DNA of 64,000 nucleotides from Mesorhabditis belari (GCA_958450365.1 CAUEEP010000200.1:193501-257500); one strand, 5' to 3'; positions 1 through 12,454 are shown, counted from the first letter of the stretch. Program-made: numbers and translations. The notes: generated by a model not told the origin, from the sequence alone.

Positions 1-102
1 AAATTTGAGTTCATCGAAGCAAAAATTTTCCCTTCAAACAAACAAAAAACGCCATCCCAAAGCCCCAATTGAAAAATGATTTCAAAAAATTTAAGGCATT
101 AT

Positions 103-512
103 TTAAGGCGTCAGACTTTTAAAACTTCCAACCAAATCAACAATCTGATAGAGATCAGCTCGTACATGCACTTCGACAACTTTTCTTGGATATCGAACAG
201 GCAAATGGTGGGGACGAGCCTGGAAAACATGTTCATTTGATCTTTCAAAACTAAAGTGTATTCCTTGTACTCACCCTTGTCTTAATCCAATCGGCTAACA
301 TTCCATGCAGATCGATTTGATCTTCTTCTCGGTATTCTTCTGATGAAATGAAAGCATTTCCCCTCTTCACTCCACCCACTTGTACCGGGGCTCGGGAGCT
401 TTTCTTTGCCACAAAAGCTGAAAACTTTGAGTAAAGTTAACTTGGTGCATTCAGAACAAAGTCATTTTCGGCTTGGCTACCGTTTTGGAAAACAGCTATC
501 TTAGCTGTAGAT
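103..512 (-). CDS. Unknown protein, C-terminal part of a minus-strand gene
   Basis: Three minus-strand exons connect in one open frame: 512-442, 417-275 and 219-103, ending in TAA at 105-103. The two introns are 24 nt (441-418) and 55 nt (274-220), and each has GT...CAG ends. The last 39 codons include HHLPVRYPRKVVEV and end in SFKSLTP. The middle exon includes EEYREEDQIDL. The first exon contains QAENDFVLNAP, which matches RAKNDFVMNV in the gene at 35576-36441, so the two are paralogs. Upstream exons are not clear: a segment near 700-735 resembles the exon before the equivalent position in the paralog but does not join in frame. I do not recognise the family. It could be an intact gene or a decaying copy; the 24-nt intron is unusually short. 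Confidence 0.45.
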
Positions 513-830
513 CTGAAAATTTGTAACCGGAGACATTCTAGGATGGAGAATCTGAATACGTTATTAGATTTTGAGCAACTTTAATTTCCGAGCCAATACA
601 GTCATCACAAAACTTTCGGAAACTTGAGTAATTAAACCGAATTAAATATCCAAAATTGGGGAGTTTTCTTTAGAAACTAATAACGGATTCGGAATTCCTC
701 ATCCTCGAAAACCCCTGATTGCCAATTTTCAGCCCAATCAGGCTCAAAAAAAGTGCTGAAACCACGTACGGCTCACCGGTGAACCGTATCGTCGCGAATT
801 TGTTAAACTATTGAGTAGATCTTATAATTG
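513..830 (-). other. Region homologous to an exon/intron of the 35.6-36.4 kb gene
   Basis: Read on the minus strand, about 740-600 aligns over most of its length with 36044-35950, including the acceptor-like CAG, the shared GGTTTTCGAGGATG stretch and the TTTCTTT block. Single-base differences (an extra G after the acceptor, an extra C in AATTCC) put it in a different frame from the model I prefer for the other copy. It may be an upstream exon plus intron of the gene at 103-512 or a decayed exon. Confidence 0.4.
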
Positions 831-2771
831 ACATAGTTTTTACGTTAAAAACAATACCATAAAAATTCAATTAAACAATTTTTCCAAACTATGTGTTATT
901 TGGAATTTGAAAGTTAAAATAATCCACAACTCCCTAGCTCTAATAAATGTTATCTATGATTCATTTTGGTTTACTAGTTGACAAAGCTTTGATAGAATTC
1001 GATGAAATCCCGAAATCCCCCTTCTCCGTGTTTGTTTTCAATTAATTCGGAAGTTTGTCAGCTTTTTCCCGTGTTTTCCCAATCGGGGTGGGCAATGCAT
1101 GGCGAAGAATTGGATATCCCGTCCCTTTCCTCGGCTTTTCTCTGTCCGATACAGCTCTCCTTTCCATTCCTATGTCTCCGCAATACATTCACATGTACCC
1201 TTGTAAAAAGCTTTCTCTACTCTTTATTCACCGAGAGTAATTTGTTATTCTCTTTTTCGTGTCATTTTCAGCCGTCAATTTCAACCAGAATTTGTGTCAA
1301 TCATGACTTCAGTCTAGGGGAAATGAAAGAGAAAGATTTACAGTTACGAATTTACAGTTATTCACACAAACCATTCATTAAAAAAATGAGACTTAAGCTT
1401 TATAGCTTCATTTTTCTTTTGCTATTTTTGCAAATGTTTTTCTTTTCTTTTAGTTGAAGACTAAGTCTGAAAACCATTAAATAAATGCTCAAAGACTATA
1501 GGTGTCATGGAGACAAAAGGGAAAAGAAAGCAGTCAGTGGGCATTGAGAAAACGAGCCGTGAAACGATTTTTGAATGGCTGAATGGGTAAGGAGAATGAG
1601 AGAATCACGTGTGTGTTCGGAAAGAAAAAAATAGAAAGGAGAGACCCTGAAGGAGAGTCTCTGAGATATTTCCTCAAAAAAGTTAATGGGATTGTGAGTG
1701 TTTTCTCTTTCTTTATTTCATTGTAAAGATCTCAATTCGATTAGATTCCTGTGTTTTATATGTTTTTTATTCTAGTGAAATGTGTAAAAGTCTAGAAGTT
1801 AATCTGATATGTTGGTATTACAAGAAACTATATCAAAAATCTTTGTTTTCAAACTCTGGAAAAGACTCTTTCATAATACAAGCATTAGACAAACTCAATT
1901 ATTCCCGGCTTAAGAGTTTTTCTTCGTTTTGAAACTAGGAAAAACATTGTAATTGAAGGATAACGAGCCCGTTCCCCAAAAAGGATTAGCTGAAAAAAGA
2001 GAAAAGTTAACATTCTCTCTCAAACAAAAATTTTAAATGCTTTACATAAAAGTTATTAACTTTACTAGTTTTCTATATTCTCTGAAAATGTACCTTCAAT
2101 CTGGGAAAATCGGAGTAGCAACACGACAAAATATGGAAACCCGCGCATTCTAAAATACAATTTATAACAAAGGAAAATATTGCAAAAAAAAAAGTAACGA
2201 TCTTTAAGAGAACTTGAAAAAAACATTTTTCCAAGTAAAACTCTAATCCAAAAGCGATAGAGATGACTGGGTGCAATGAATAATGAGAGGGATTATCGAT
2301 GGGATTTCGTCTTCAATATGAAGGCATTTGTGAGAATAAATGTTTCTTCTAAAGATGTTTGAGAAGAAAAGAAAGTTGCTTTAGTTGAAGGAAAAATATT
2401 GAAAGATAATGAGAATGAATCAATCATTGAATAATGAAAGATTTATGAAGTTGTTAAAATCAAATAATCTATCACCTAGTTATTGATGATTGGGTGACTG
2501 AAAAAAGGGATTAAGATTTTTTTCTCGTAAGTTAACTTTTTTTACTTTACATTTACTCTCGAAATATTGCAAATCGCTCTTTATCGCCTTACTTTTCATT
2601 AGTTACTGTGGCAACATCAAAGAAGAAATGGAGAAATGTGGACAATTTCATTAAATGCTTGAACGAGCACAAAGCTTCGAATATGTTCAAGATGAACATT
2701 ACAGAAAGGAAAATCTTTAAGTATTAAGAAAATAAAGTATAGACAAGGAAGACACTGAAAGTTGACTGCCA
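831..2771. other. Intergenic, no gene seen
   Basis: AT-rich sequence with pyrimidine and purine tracts. Open frames such as 1002-1457 are low-complexity (Phe/Ser/Leu-rich from TTT/TCT runs) and have no splice context or recognisable motif. Confidence 0.5.
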
Positions 2772-3413
2772 GTGTCAGTAAAATCAAAACTATTCTATTT
2801 GGTTAAAACTGAAAACAGAAAAATTGTTATTGGGCCCAATTGCTTCCATGTGTTTGCACGACAATCAAATAATCGAGGAATAACGATGTGGACGGGCGAC
2901 CTGAGCAGAAAAAGTCATGCCACAGCCACCACAGAGAAGCGTTTGGCCCAACGGGAGAAAAGGACGGGGATCCTGGAAGTGGGAAAAGAAAAGGAGAGAA
3001 GAGGAGAAGAAAGAGAGGATCACGACGGGGAGGAAGGGGAGGAAGGGGAGGAAGGGGGCAGGAAAAACCTCTCCCTTGGGGCTTTTCAGACTTCGGAGAT
3101 CCCACCAATGAAGAGAACAAAAAGAGAAGAGAAGACAAAAGGATACACAGGAATCGAGGTCGGATATAGGAAAGCGGAGATACAGCCCCTTCTCTATGGA
3201 AGAGATGGTCCCCCATCGTCACCCCTAGGGCACAACAAGAAGAAAGAGGAAGAGACGTGGGAATTCTCCCGGCAAGATGAGACGCTGATTATGCACTGGA
3301 TATCTATGTGCACGATGAGGAGAGGCCAAAGTACGGAGATTCTTCTATTTGTAGAGAGGCTGGTTGGTGACGTTGAAGCAAGCAAAGCAACGGAAATTCA
3401 AGAAATAGTCTAG
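2772..3413 (+). other. GC/purine-rich island with a long open frame of doubtful coding status
   Basis: An open frame of 213 codons runs from 2772 to 3413 in a block that is much richer in G and C than its surroundings. Its middle is a GAGGAAGGG-type purine repeat giving Glu/Gly runs. The opposite strand is also open for 131 codons (3222-2827), with a hydrophobic stretch followed by Pro/Leu repeats, so openness alone is weak evidence. No domain is recognisable in either reading and there is no clear signal peptide. It may be a fast-evolving gene, a single exon, or a compositionally biased non-coding island. Confidence 0.2.
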
Positions 3414-3819
3414 TTAGTTTAGCAGGAAAAGAAAACTTTCAAATGCTCAAATCCCTTGATTCAAATTGAATCTTAACTTCTAGAAAGACTTTCCAGTTGA
3501 CTTTGAGTTTCCAGTTGACTTCACATGATTGTCTTTCAAGTAGCTGCTCTTTGAAGTGAATGCAGAAACAATAGAGTGTTCGCAATGAAAGAACTCTCAA
3601 GGAAAACCTCTTGTACCCAAAAATCACTCAAAAGCAAGGAAACCGCAAAAAAATTGACTCTTTTCTCATTCTTAACCAAAATTTTGATGGGATCATGAAA
3701 AACGAGACACCTGTTACCACAAAATGAAATCCGATATTTTAAAATCTCGGATTGGAAGCGGATTTGAAAAGTAAATATTAAGTTTGGTGAATTTTTAAGT
3801 TGATAAAGTTTTTCAGAAG

Positions 3820-6453
3820 ATGAGATTGCTTACTGTAGCAACTCTAATTTTGCTACTCAAAGACTGTAGGTTCCAAGATGTTCATCTGGGAAAGGTTTGT
3901 TTAGAATTAAATTAACAAGAGAGGCATAGTTTCTAATTCTAATTCATATTTTAAACAAAAACTATTTTGCTACCTTTAGCAGAAAATTCGAGTGGTCTAC
4001 GCGAGAAATCCACCAGATGCATTCGCGAATTGTCTTCGTTTTCCACAACTTCAACCGAATTTGGCTTGTCCATTTCCTGGATATACTTTAGAAGTAGAGA
4101 AAGCTTTATCCAATAATCAAGTGATAGTACTTTATGTTACCTTAAAACAAATGTGGAGATTTGGAACAATTTGGAGATAAAACGAATGGTACTGTAAATA
4201 TTTGAGACCAGCCGAAACGGCGGGTTTCTCTAGCTGTATATTTTGAAGCCCGTAGAGATGGACGGAAGGACAGACACTGCCCTTTTATATAGTAGATTTG
4301 AATATAAAGAGTTTTTTTGTAGATGATGGGACAGATTGCCGCTTATGCGGGCTACGATGTTGAGCCTGTTTTGTCACAAAATATCGTTGGAAGTCTCGAT
4401 TGGGGAACTCGATTAGTAAGTTCATGAAATAAAATATGATGTTTATTGTCAAATATCAATAGTATTAACTATGCTTTCTCTTTAGTCAAACGATACTTGG
4501 GTTGGCGTGCTGGGAATGCTGGCCAATGATACGGCCGATGTGGCTTGTTTGATGTATCAGAGAACCGATCTTCGAGATCAATACTTTGATTTTTCGTATC
4601 CGCTTACAAATGTAAACCTTTTACATAAAATTTATTAGAAGCTGGATTTGGTTTTGGTTAATTCGACAATACAAATGACAAAATCGATCTCATTTCGATT
4701 TCTCAGCTTCCAGGTGCAACCAATCTATGTCGTTCGTGAAAAGACTCAAGATATCGGCTCAATTTTATGGAATGCTTTCAAAGTTTGATCACCACTTATA
4801 CCATTATTCTTTTCATTTTAGCCATATTCTACTGTGACATGGTTTGTCATAGTGGGCTCATTTATCACGCAAGTATTGGTGCTGATTGGGATTTCTCGTG
4901 TCGAAAAAGATTTAGGAATGAGGAAACGATTTCGACCATTTGAGGTGAATTCTTACATCGAAAAACAAAAAAAACTGTTCTAGGTTTTCTGGCAATGCAT
5001 TCAATTACAATTGGATGAACACAGTGAAGACATGAACTTCTTCACGATCGCTGGGAATATCGTTATGTTTTTCTGTGCCCTTCTTCAGGTGAGATTTATG
5101 AAGAAAAATGTATGGTACAGTAAAATAAAGCTTAGAGATTTGAGGAATTTATGTAAGACAGTATATTGCCCTTCCTTTTCTAGCTGAACCCACTCCGTTT
5201 TCAGTCCGGTTTTCTCATCAAACTCTATGAAGGTCTCCTCTTGTCGGCTCTCCTTGCTCCACCAAGCACAAACCCTTTCAAGTAAATTGAAAACCTTTTT
5301 CATTTCAAAGAACCCAAACTTGAGAAATGCTGATGGATTAATTCAATTGATCGGTAAGGGACAATACCATCTTGTCACAAATTATATGGGAAACTGGTGG
5401 GGAATTTTGAAAGAAAAAGCATTCCAATCGATTTCAGGTATTTTGATGATTTGGTGAACTCGAATGATCCTCATTTTGTATCATTAAGAGCTGCCACCGC
5501 AAATAATCCAGTTGTTTTAGCAAAAAGTGTTTCCGATGCTTTGGATATGGTTGAATCAGGTGAGTTTTAATTTGTGATACTCTGGTTGAAACCCTCGAAT
5601 CTAGGTCCATATGTTTATCCAATTCAAGAAGACAGTTTGGCTATGCAAATGAGCAAAGAACGGTGCAATCTTGTTTATGTTAGTGATGGTAAGAGATGAA
5701 AAAACAAGGTGTATTCAAAAAAACTACAGGTTTACCTCAAGTCGGTTCATATTTTGTCTTCCAAAACAAGAGCCGGTTCTTGAAATCGATGAATACAGCA
5801 ATCATTATGAACAGTGATATGATTCAACATACTTTCAGGTTAGGATTATTCCTGTTATCTTAAGAAATTGGTTGTTTAGCAAATACTTTCGAGAAGGTTA
5901 TAAAATTGGGAACATTCCGAAGTGCACGCAAATTGTGGATACTTCAAATCCAGAGATCGTCTCTAAACCCTTAAGTTAGTATAAAAAATGAAAAAAATGC
6001 TTAAAAACATTTAATGCTAAGATAGCTAAGTATAATTTTTGTTCAACTTTCAGATATGGCTTCTACAGTCGGGATTTTCACTCTCGGTGCCATTGGAATC
6101 GCCATCTCGACTGTGGTGTTTTTCGTGGAAATTTACATTTTCCTCCACAATAGGTATTACAAATACAATCATATCAACATATAATAAACAGTGTACGAAA
6201 TTTCTATTATAATTTTCCTTTCAGAGTTCTGGAAAGCCATCGAAAAACTCGAGCTGCGATGGCGAAAAACCTTTAACTTTGGGAAGATTATATTTTACAG
6301 AGGTTTGTGGAGAACGAAAGGAAATTCAAAAACATTTAGATCCATGATGGAGTAGCTTTGGGACGATTGGCCGAGATAATCGATAAGACTTTGGCACAAA
6401 ATGAACTAGAAGAAGATGATGATTCGAGAGAAAATTCTCCTGATAAATATTAA
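3820..6453 (+). CDS. Ionotropic glutamate receptor-like (IR/GLR-type) ligand-gated channel
   Basis: About sixteen short exons encode a protein with the iGluR layout. It has a hydrophobic N-terminus (MRLLTVATLILLL) and a ligand-binding S1 half containing VVYARNPPDAF and a CPFPGYTLEVE segment. TM1 (about 4835-4900), a pore/TM2 segment (5026-5085) and TM3 (5205-5281, FLIKLYEGLLLSALLAPP) follow. Then come the S2 half and TM4 (about 6060-6150). This arrangement is typical of the nematode receptor-like proteins that carry only the glutamate-binding and channel domains. Most junctions keep phase with GT-AG introns of about 40 nt. Two places do not: the 5281/5311 junction is off by one base, and near 6268 an A5 run seems one base short. 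The annotated frame stops at 6276. With six As it would run on, splice 6302 to 6340, and end at 6453 with an acidic tail (ELEEDDD). Ligand unknown; a plasma-membrane chemosensory or synaptic role is inference. Confidence 0.75.
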
Positions 6454-6827
6454 TGTGCCTGAAAGAACACCTGACACCAAGCTATACTATCAATTCAGGA
6501 TTGATTCTATCAACTTTTTCACAAGGTTCTAACAAGAAGTGTCAATGGTTGAACTTTTTTAATTATGGTAAACAATTCCCTAGAAAGAAAACGTTGGAGT
6601 TAATTTGTGCTTCTTGGTCTTTCAAGACAAAGATGAGGGTATCGGATAAGAGAAGACAAGGAAAGACACTCATTTCCTCTATTTCCTTTTGAGAAATTTT
6701 AACTCATTCTTTGAGTGTTTCCGAGAAAAAGTTAGCCCACGCAAAAACCATTCAACTTACTTTGAAGCTGTGTCTGTGATATTTTGCATTTCATTCATTT
6801 ACTCTCAACTCAAGCCATTCACTCGTG
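6454..6827. other. Spacer between receptor and neuropeptide genes
   Basis: About 370 bases with no supported gene. It must hold the 3' end of the receptor transcript and the promoter or trans-splice site of the neuropeptide gene downstream. Confidence 0.4.
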
Positions 6828-7211
6828 ATGCTTTACTGGCTGTTAAGCATTTGTGTGTTTATTTTTGGATGTCAACTTGAAACTCTAGCTGCGGAGCGGA
6901 GATTTTTGCCAGCTCACAGGTACATATACATACAGTCTGAAAGAATTGTTCGAACTTCTTAAAATGAAACACAATTGTCAGATTCGATCGTTTCCCCGTG
7001 AGACCAACGTATCAACAAAACACGAAAAGATCGATCAGATATCGAAGAGGTGGTGGATATGATCGAAATTGTTTCTTTTCGCCTGTTCAATGCATGTTGT
7101 AAGTCTAAACCTAACACCTAGGGAACACAAGTTAAGTGTTTAGGATAATTTGTATATAACTGATTCAATTTTAGGCAGTATGGCCCTCATCGTCATGCAA
7201 GGACCGAATAA
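6828..7211 (+). CDS. Allatostatin-C (PISCF)-type neuropeptide precursor
   Basis: Three exons (6828-6919, 6982-7098, 7175-7211) keep phase and encode a prepropeptide of about 80 residues. It starts with a signal peptide (MLYWLLSICVFIFGCQLETLA). Dibasic KR and RR sites follow, then RNCFFSPVQCML. The C-[YF]-F-[NS]-P-[VI]-x-C ring, with six residues between the cysteines, is the hallmark of arthropod allatostatin C and its relatives, somatostatin-like peptides made cyclic by one disulfide. It has no other peptide copies, as is usual for AST-C precursors. Unlike insect PISCF, which ends at or near the second Cys, this chain continues with about a dozen residues (QYGPHRHARTE). The peptide should be secreted and act on an allatostatin-C/somatostatin-type GPCR; that is family knowledge. 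An AATAAA lies about 35 bases downstream. Confidence 0.82.
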
Positions 7212-7245
7212 TAACACTTCGCATTGAATGACATTCAATTCTACA

Positions 7246-7251
7246 AATAAA
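7246..7251 (+). terminator. Polyadenylation signal AATAAA of the neuropeptide gene
   Basis: A canonical AATAAA lies 34 bases after the neuropeptide stop codon and before the fold-back element. Confidence 0.55.
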
Positions 7252-7318
7252 TCTATCCCTTGATTGGATAACTTTTTAAATACACGAGTATACACAAATC
7301 TTGCCAATTATCAGAAAC

Positions 7319-7805
7319 GGGAGTGGGACAAATGCGACCTTTTTTTTTGCGCACCCGGACATAGGCGCACCTTTTTTCCGCACCTTGCTCATTAGCGCAC
7401 CTTTTTTCGCGTTTTAAAAAAACTCTAAAAAGCTAATATTAACCAATTTCTATTCCAAATGTTGTTTTTCTAGGTAATTTGAGGGTGTCGAATTCAAATT
7501 TTGACATAACAGAGCGTGTGGAACCAATTTGAAAGACAAAACGGCTAGATCAAATTACAGAAAATTGTCGATTTTTCTCTTTGTATAACTCCGTCCGTTT
7601 GTTTCCACAAGCCCTGATATGTCAAAATTTCGATTCTACGCCCTAAAATTACCTAGAAAAACAACTTTTGGAATAGAAATTGGTTAATATTAGCTTTTAG
7701 AGCTTTTTTAAAACGCGAAAAAAGGTGCGCTAATGAGCAAGGTGCGGAAAAAAAGGTGCGCAAATGTCCGGGTACGCAAAAAAAGGTCGCATTTGTCCCA
7801 CTCCC
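7319..7805. mobile_element. Palindromic hAT-type MITE, copy 1
   Basis: A fold-back element of 487 bp. Its two arms of about 200 bp are inverted copies that begin GGGAGTGGGACAAATGCGAC and end with the reverse complement. It is flanked by a perfect 8-bp direct repeat, TCAGAAAC (7311-7318 and 7806-7813). 8-bp target duplications are typical of the hAT superfamily. It has no coding capacity, so it must be non-autonomous. A near-identical copy lies at 23355-23857. Confidence 0.9.
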
Positions 7806-8238
7806 TCAGAAACAGTTACGAGTCAACACACAATTACACTGCTCAACAGGGTGCTTTAAAAGTCTCTTGGAGTTAATTTTTCTTTAAAGGGCATCTAAAA
7901 ACTAAAAAGTACTGTACAAAAAAAAGTAAAAAGTACAAAGTGTCTGTACCTTTTAGATATAAATAAGGGAGCTAGAAATTTTTTTTGATCATTCTCTCAT
8001 TTTTCCATCCCCAACTTTTCTTGCCATAAATTTTCCTTCTCGATAGCTTTTTTTACGTTAACTGTAATAATTTCTAACCTGACTAATCTTTGAACATACG
8101 TCACAGTTTTTTATGGCAGCCAAATCCCCATGATACGAACGCGGAGTATAATAAAGCCTTCCATATTAATACTTGGTCTTTTTTCTGTTGCAGTTATTTC
8201 AATGGATTGCACTGTTTTAATTATTATTTTTTAGGTAA

Positions 8239-9100
<862 letters not shown>

Positions 9101-9597
9101 ATAGATTTGGTTTATACGTTTTTGTTGAATAAAATATTAATTATTTGGCTGCGAAATTGCTATCGGAAAGGGTGCATTATGATCTATTCAAGTTCTTTTC
9201 TGAAGAGAAATATAAAGACCGTTTTTCACTGATTTTTTGTTGTCGTGAAACTATTCTTTTTGTAGCTCAACTCTGTGTTCGCTATTATGCGCTCACGACA
9301 AGCTCTCGTTTCGACATAGGACCACGTCGTTCTTTGTTTCACTCATCTTATTGAATGAACTCTGCACAATTACGTTCCTTACAATTAGGGCCCTTTACTA
9401 ATCTGAACCGTTTTTCGGTCTAATTCCTAAATTTCTAAATGAAATGATCTTTGGGTTGAAGAACTTGCTCTTTTTATTCAAAATTTAGGTAGCGGCTTGT
9501 ATCTTGCGCAGCTTTGTATGAAACAGGAACAGATTTTCAAGAAATTAAGATAAGGTTGGGTTCAAGTTTTTTTTCTATAATAAAACTACCTATTTAG

Positions 9598-11601
9598 ATG
9601 ACTGCCGATGCAAACAAATCGGAGGCGCAAGTATGTATGGATCGAGCGAGAGACGCATTGAAGGTAAGTAGCACATCGTTTATTATCACCGTTTAAAGAA
9701 TATTCATCAAAAGCCACTTTTAGGTTGGTGATGCGGAGAAGGCGATCCGGATGTTAAAAAAGGCTAAAAACTCAACCCTGACCAGGATATAACTTGTACG
9801 CTTATTTTATCGATAGACTTCAACGAGATGTATGTTTTTAGTTCTTCTGCGCAAAGCCGAAACGCTGACTTCACAGCATCAATCGTCAAGCCAAGAAAAT
9901 GAACCTGCAGATAGGTAAAAGTTCCATAAAATTATTTTAGATAATATGCTGTCTAGGTCATATGCTCATGATGACCACTACGAGGATACAGAATTGCGAA
10001 GTCGGCGAGCACGTCACAGCATGCATGGTTAGTTAATGTCTGAAATTGGCTTTAAATAGTACTTTATTAGCATATTATGTGGTCTGGACAATTAAATAAC
10101 ATGAATTTTAAGTTCCATCGGCTCCAAATCTTCAAGCAAATGGAGGAGCATCGGGCTCGCGAGCCAAGTCTCGATCAAGAAGTGCTCCAAGGCTTGGAGT
10201 TGAATATACTCAAGTAAGCTAGTTTTACTGATAAACAATGCGGGATATAGTTTTAATGAAAGGCTTGAAAAATACAAATTTATCCTGAATTACGGTATTG
10301 TTCTTTCAGAAACAAGTTGACCTTGTATCCCGTATTCGTCGCTGCAAGGATTACTACGAAATACTGAATGTTCAAAAGACCGCCAGTGATGAAGACATTA
10401 AAAAAGGAATACAGGTATGATAATAAGTATAACATTGTTCCTTAAAAGTTTTTATTTTAGAAAATTAGCTTTGCAACTACATCCAGATAAATGTCATGCT
10501 CCACATGCAACTGAAGCTTTCAAGGGTGCGTTTTACAGGCAACTAAAGTTGCAACATAGCTAAATTATTTATATCATAAATTTTAGCACTTGGAAATGCG
10601 TATGCTGTTCTTTCAAACAAAGATAAGCGAGATCAATATGACACTTATGGCAGCGCTTCGCCCAGCCCGTAAGCTTTCAGATTGACGGTTTTGAATTTTA
10701 CATTTTTAGTAGACGTCGTGGGCATAGCGACTACTTTGAATATGATTACAATCGCGGTTTTGAATGTAAGGTTCTGTCTAAGTGCTTGGAAAAATGTAAT
10801 TTATAGCCGACTTCTCTGCCGAGGAGATCTTCAATATGTTTTTCGGTGGAGGGTTTCCTGGAGAACAAATTCATCGGTATTTTTAAAATTGTTACAGTTA
10901 ACTGAGTTTTTGAGGCGTCGAGCTCATTTTCATCAACAGCAACACCGTCATGAACATGCGCATGAACAAGTAACTATTTCGTAAAGGTTCTTTTGCAGCG
11001 TTTTAATTTAGCAAGCCTACTCTCCACTTTTGCAATTGTTTCCACTGATTGCCATGCTTATTCTTGGACTCGTCGCTCAATTTATGGTGTCTGAACCCGC
11101 CTTTTCCCTTCACCAACAAGGGTAAAACTTTATTTTTAGAATTTTTTATGGCTATTCTATTTTTCTGTAATAGCATCATTGCCCTTTAGGAAGTACAATA
11201 TTCGTCGAGAGACTCCGGAACTTCATGTGCCCTATTTCGTCAAATCCGATTTCTTGCAGAATTACAAAAGTCAATTAAAACGAGTAAGTGCCAGTCAATT
11301 TTGGCCTTGCATAATAAATTTTAGGTTGAACAACAAGTAGAGGATGAATACATACAACAATTACGAATGCAATGCTACAAGGAACAAAATCAAAGTGAGT
11401 TTGGTCGTTTTTGTTGCAAAAGATCTTTCGTTTACGTATTGTTTTACGAAAATAAGTTGCAGACCTTTTATATGGTAGTTACTTTTAGGGGATACAATGA
11501 TTTATCGTGCGAGGATATATCAAGACATCGATCTGTTGAAACGGGCTGAAAGAATGACGCTGGATGCTTGTGATCGATTGAAGCAAATTTATCAACACTA
11601 G
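9598..11601 (+). CDS. dnj-1: Membrane-anchored DnaJ/Hsp40 co-chaperone of the DNAJB12/DNAJB14 type
   Basis: A multi-exon gene with the DNAJB12/14 layout. The N-terminus [17 protein letters not shown] forms a TPR-like helical start. A Ser/Arg-rich linker leads to the J domain (about 10355-10660, DYYEILNV, catalytic HPD in LHPDK). Next are the [13 protein letters not shown] box, a His/Gln-rich stretch, a single transmembrane helix near 11045-11080 and the DUF1977 C-terminal domain ending in DRLKQIYQH. Members sit in the ER/nuclear membrane with the J domain in the cytosol, stimulating Hsp70 in ER-associated degradation and membrane protein folding. Two A-runs break the frame: 9766-9770 is one A short, and 10400-10405 has one A too many before EYRKLALQ. 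Both restore a perfect family match if corrected, so I treat the gene as functional. The gene symbol follows C. elegans and is tentative. Confidence 0.85.
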
Positions 11602-12454
11602 TCGGGATATTCTAAACGATGAAAATGAAATGCCATTTACAGGTAGGTACTTTTTATTATGGCTTAGTGCTTTTTTTGCTTGGTATGGTTCTATGTCACG
11701 TTTCACAACTATGCCCATTTTTTTGTTTCAAGTCTACGTTCTCTCCAAAGTACCTATTTTACTTGGTGATACGACTTTGCTCACAATGAAATTCCTAATA
11801 TTTCTTGCAGCATAAGTTTACTTCCTCCTTGTGTCAAATATTTTTGAAACTGAATCGCCAAACTATTTGACGTAAAGAAAAAATGTAGCTTCTAAATTTA
11901 TTCATTCTTTTCGATTGTTTTATCTACTTTTTCAGTCTTTGTTAATGACTATTCAAAGATTGTTCTGTGATATATTCTAAGCTATACAAACACATTTGGT
12001 TATTTGTGTAGCTATGTCCAAATGTGTTTTTCGAATCTTAAATTCCTCATGATTACTTGTCATTTTAGTTCTTTCTGATTAGCGTTTTTTGATGGTGGTT
12101 TGTATCGAATTTTGTTATCGATTTATTGATGCTAATTTAGAATAATGAACATTTTCTTCCGATTATTGAGTTTAGCACATGTTTAATAGAAAAGAAGAAT
12201 ACCACGTCGAAAGTAACCGGGTTGCGAAGGAATTGATGGATCACGGTGATTGATATGCATAAAATCAAGCCCGCGTGAGTCGAGTAAGAACAAGCAAATG
12301 GACTGTGGTAGTTTACTATTGCTTACCGGAAAAATAGTGACTAGAAAATATAGTTTTTTTATATAAAATAACCGGTCTACTAATTTGCTTTCAAATAAGA
12401 GAGAAAGGGTGAAAAAAAGTTCGATAGAAAGGAAACCGGTAATGCAAAGCAAAA
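11602..12454. other. Convergent 3' intergenic region
   Basis: This lies between the stop codons of the convergent DnaJ and osm-3 genes. It is AT-rich with no gene. A GTAGGTAC donor-like site at about 11641 and a CTTGCAG acceptor-like site near 11811 could mark a 3'UTR intron of the DnaJ gene. Confidence 0.35.

Noticed and set aside
1002..1457. 151-codon open frame
   Set aside because: Composed of Phe/Leu/Ser-rich low-complexity sequence from pyrimidine tracts, with no splice context, signal or family motif.
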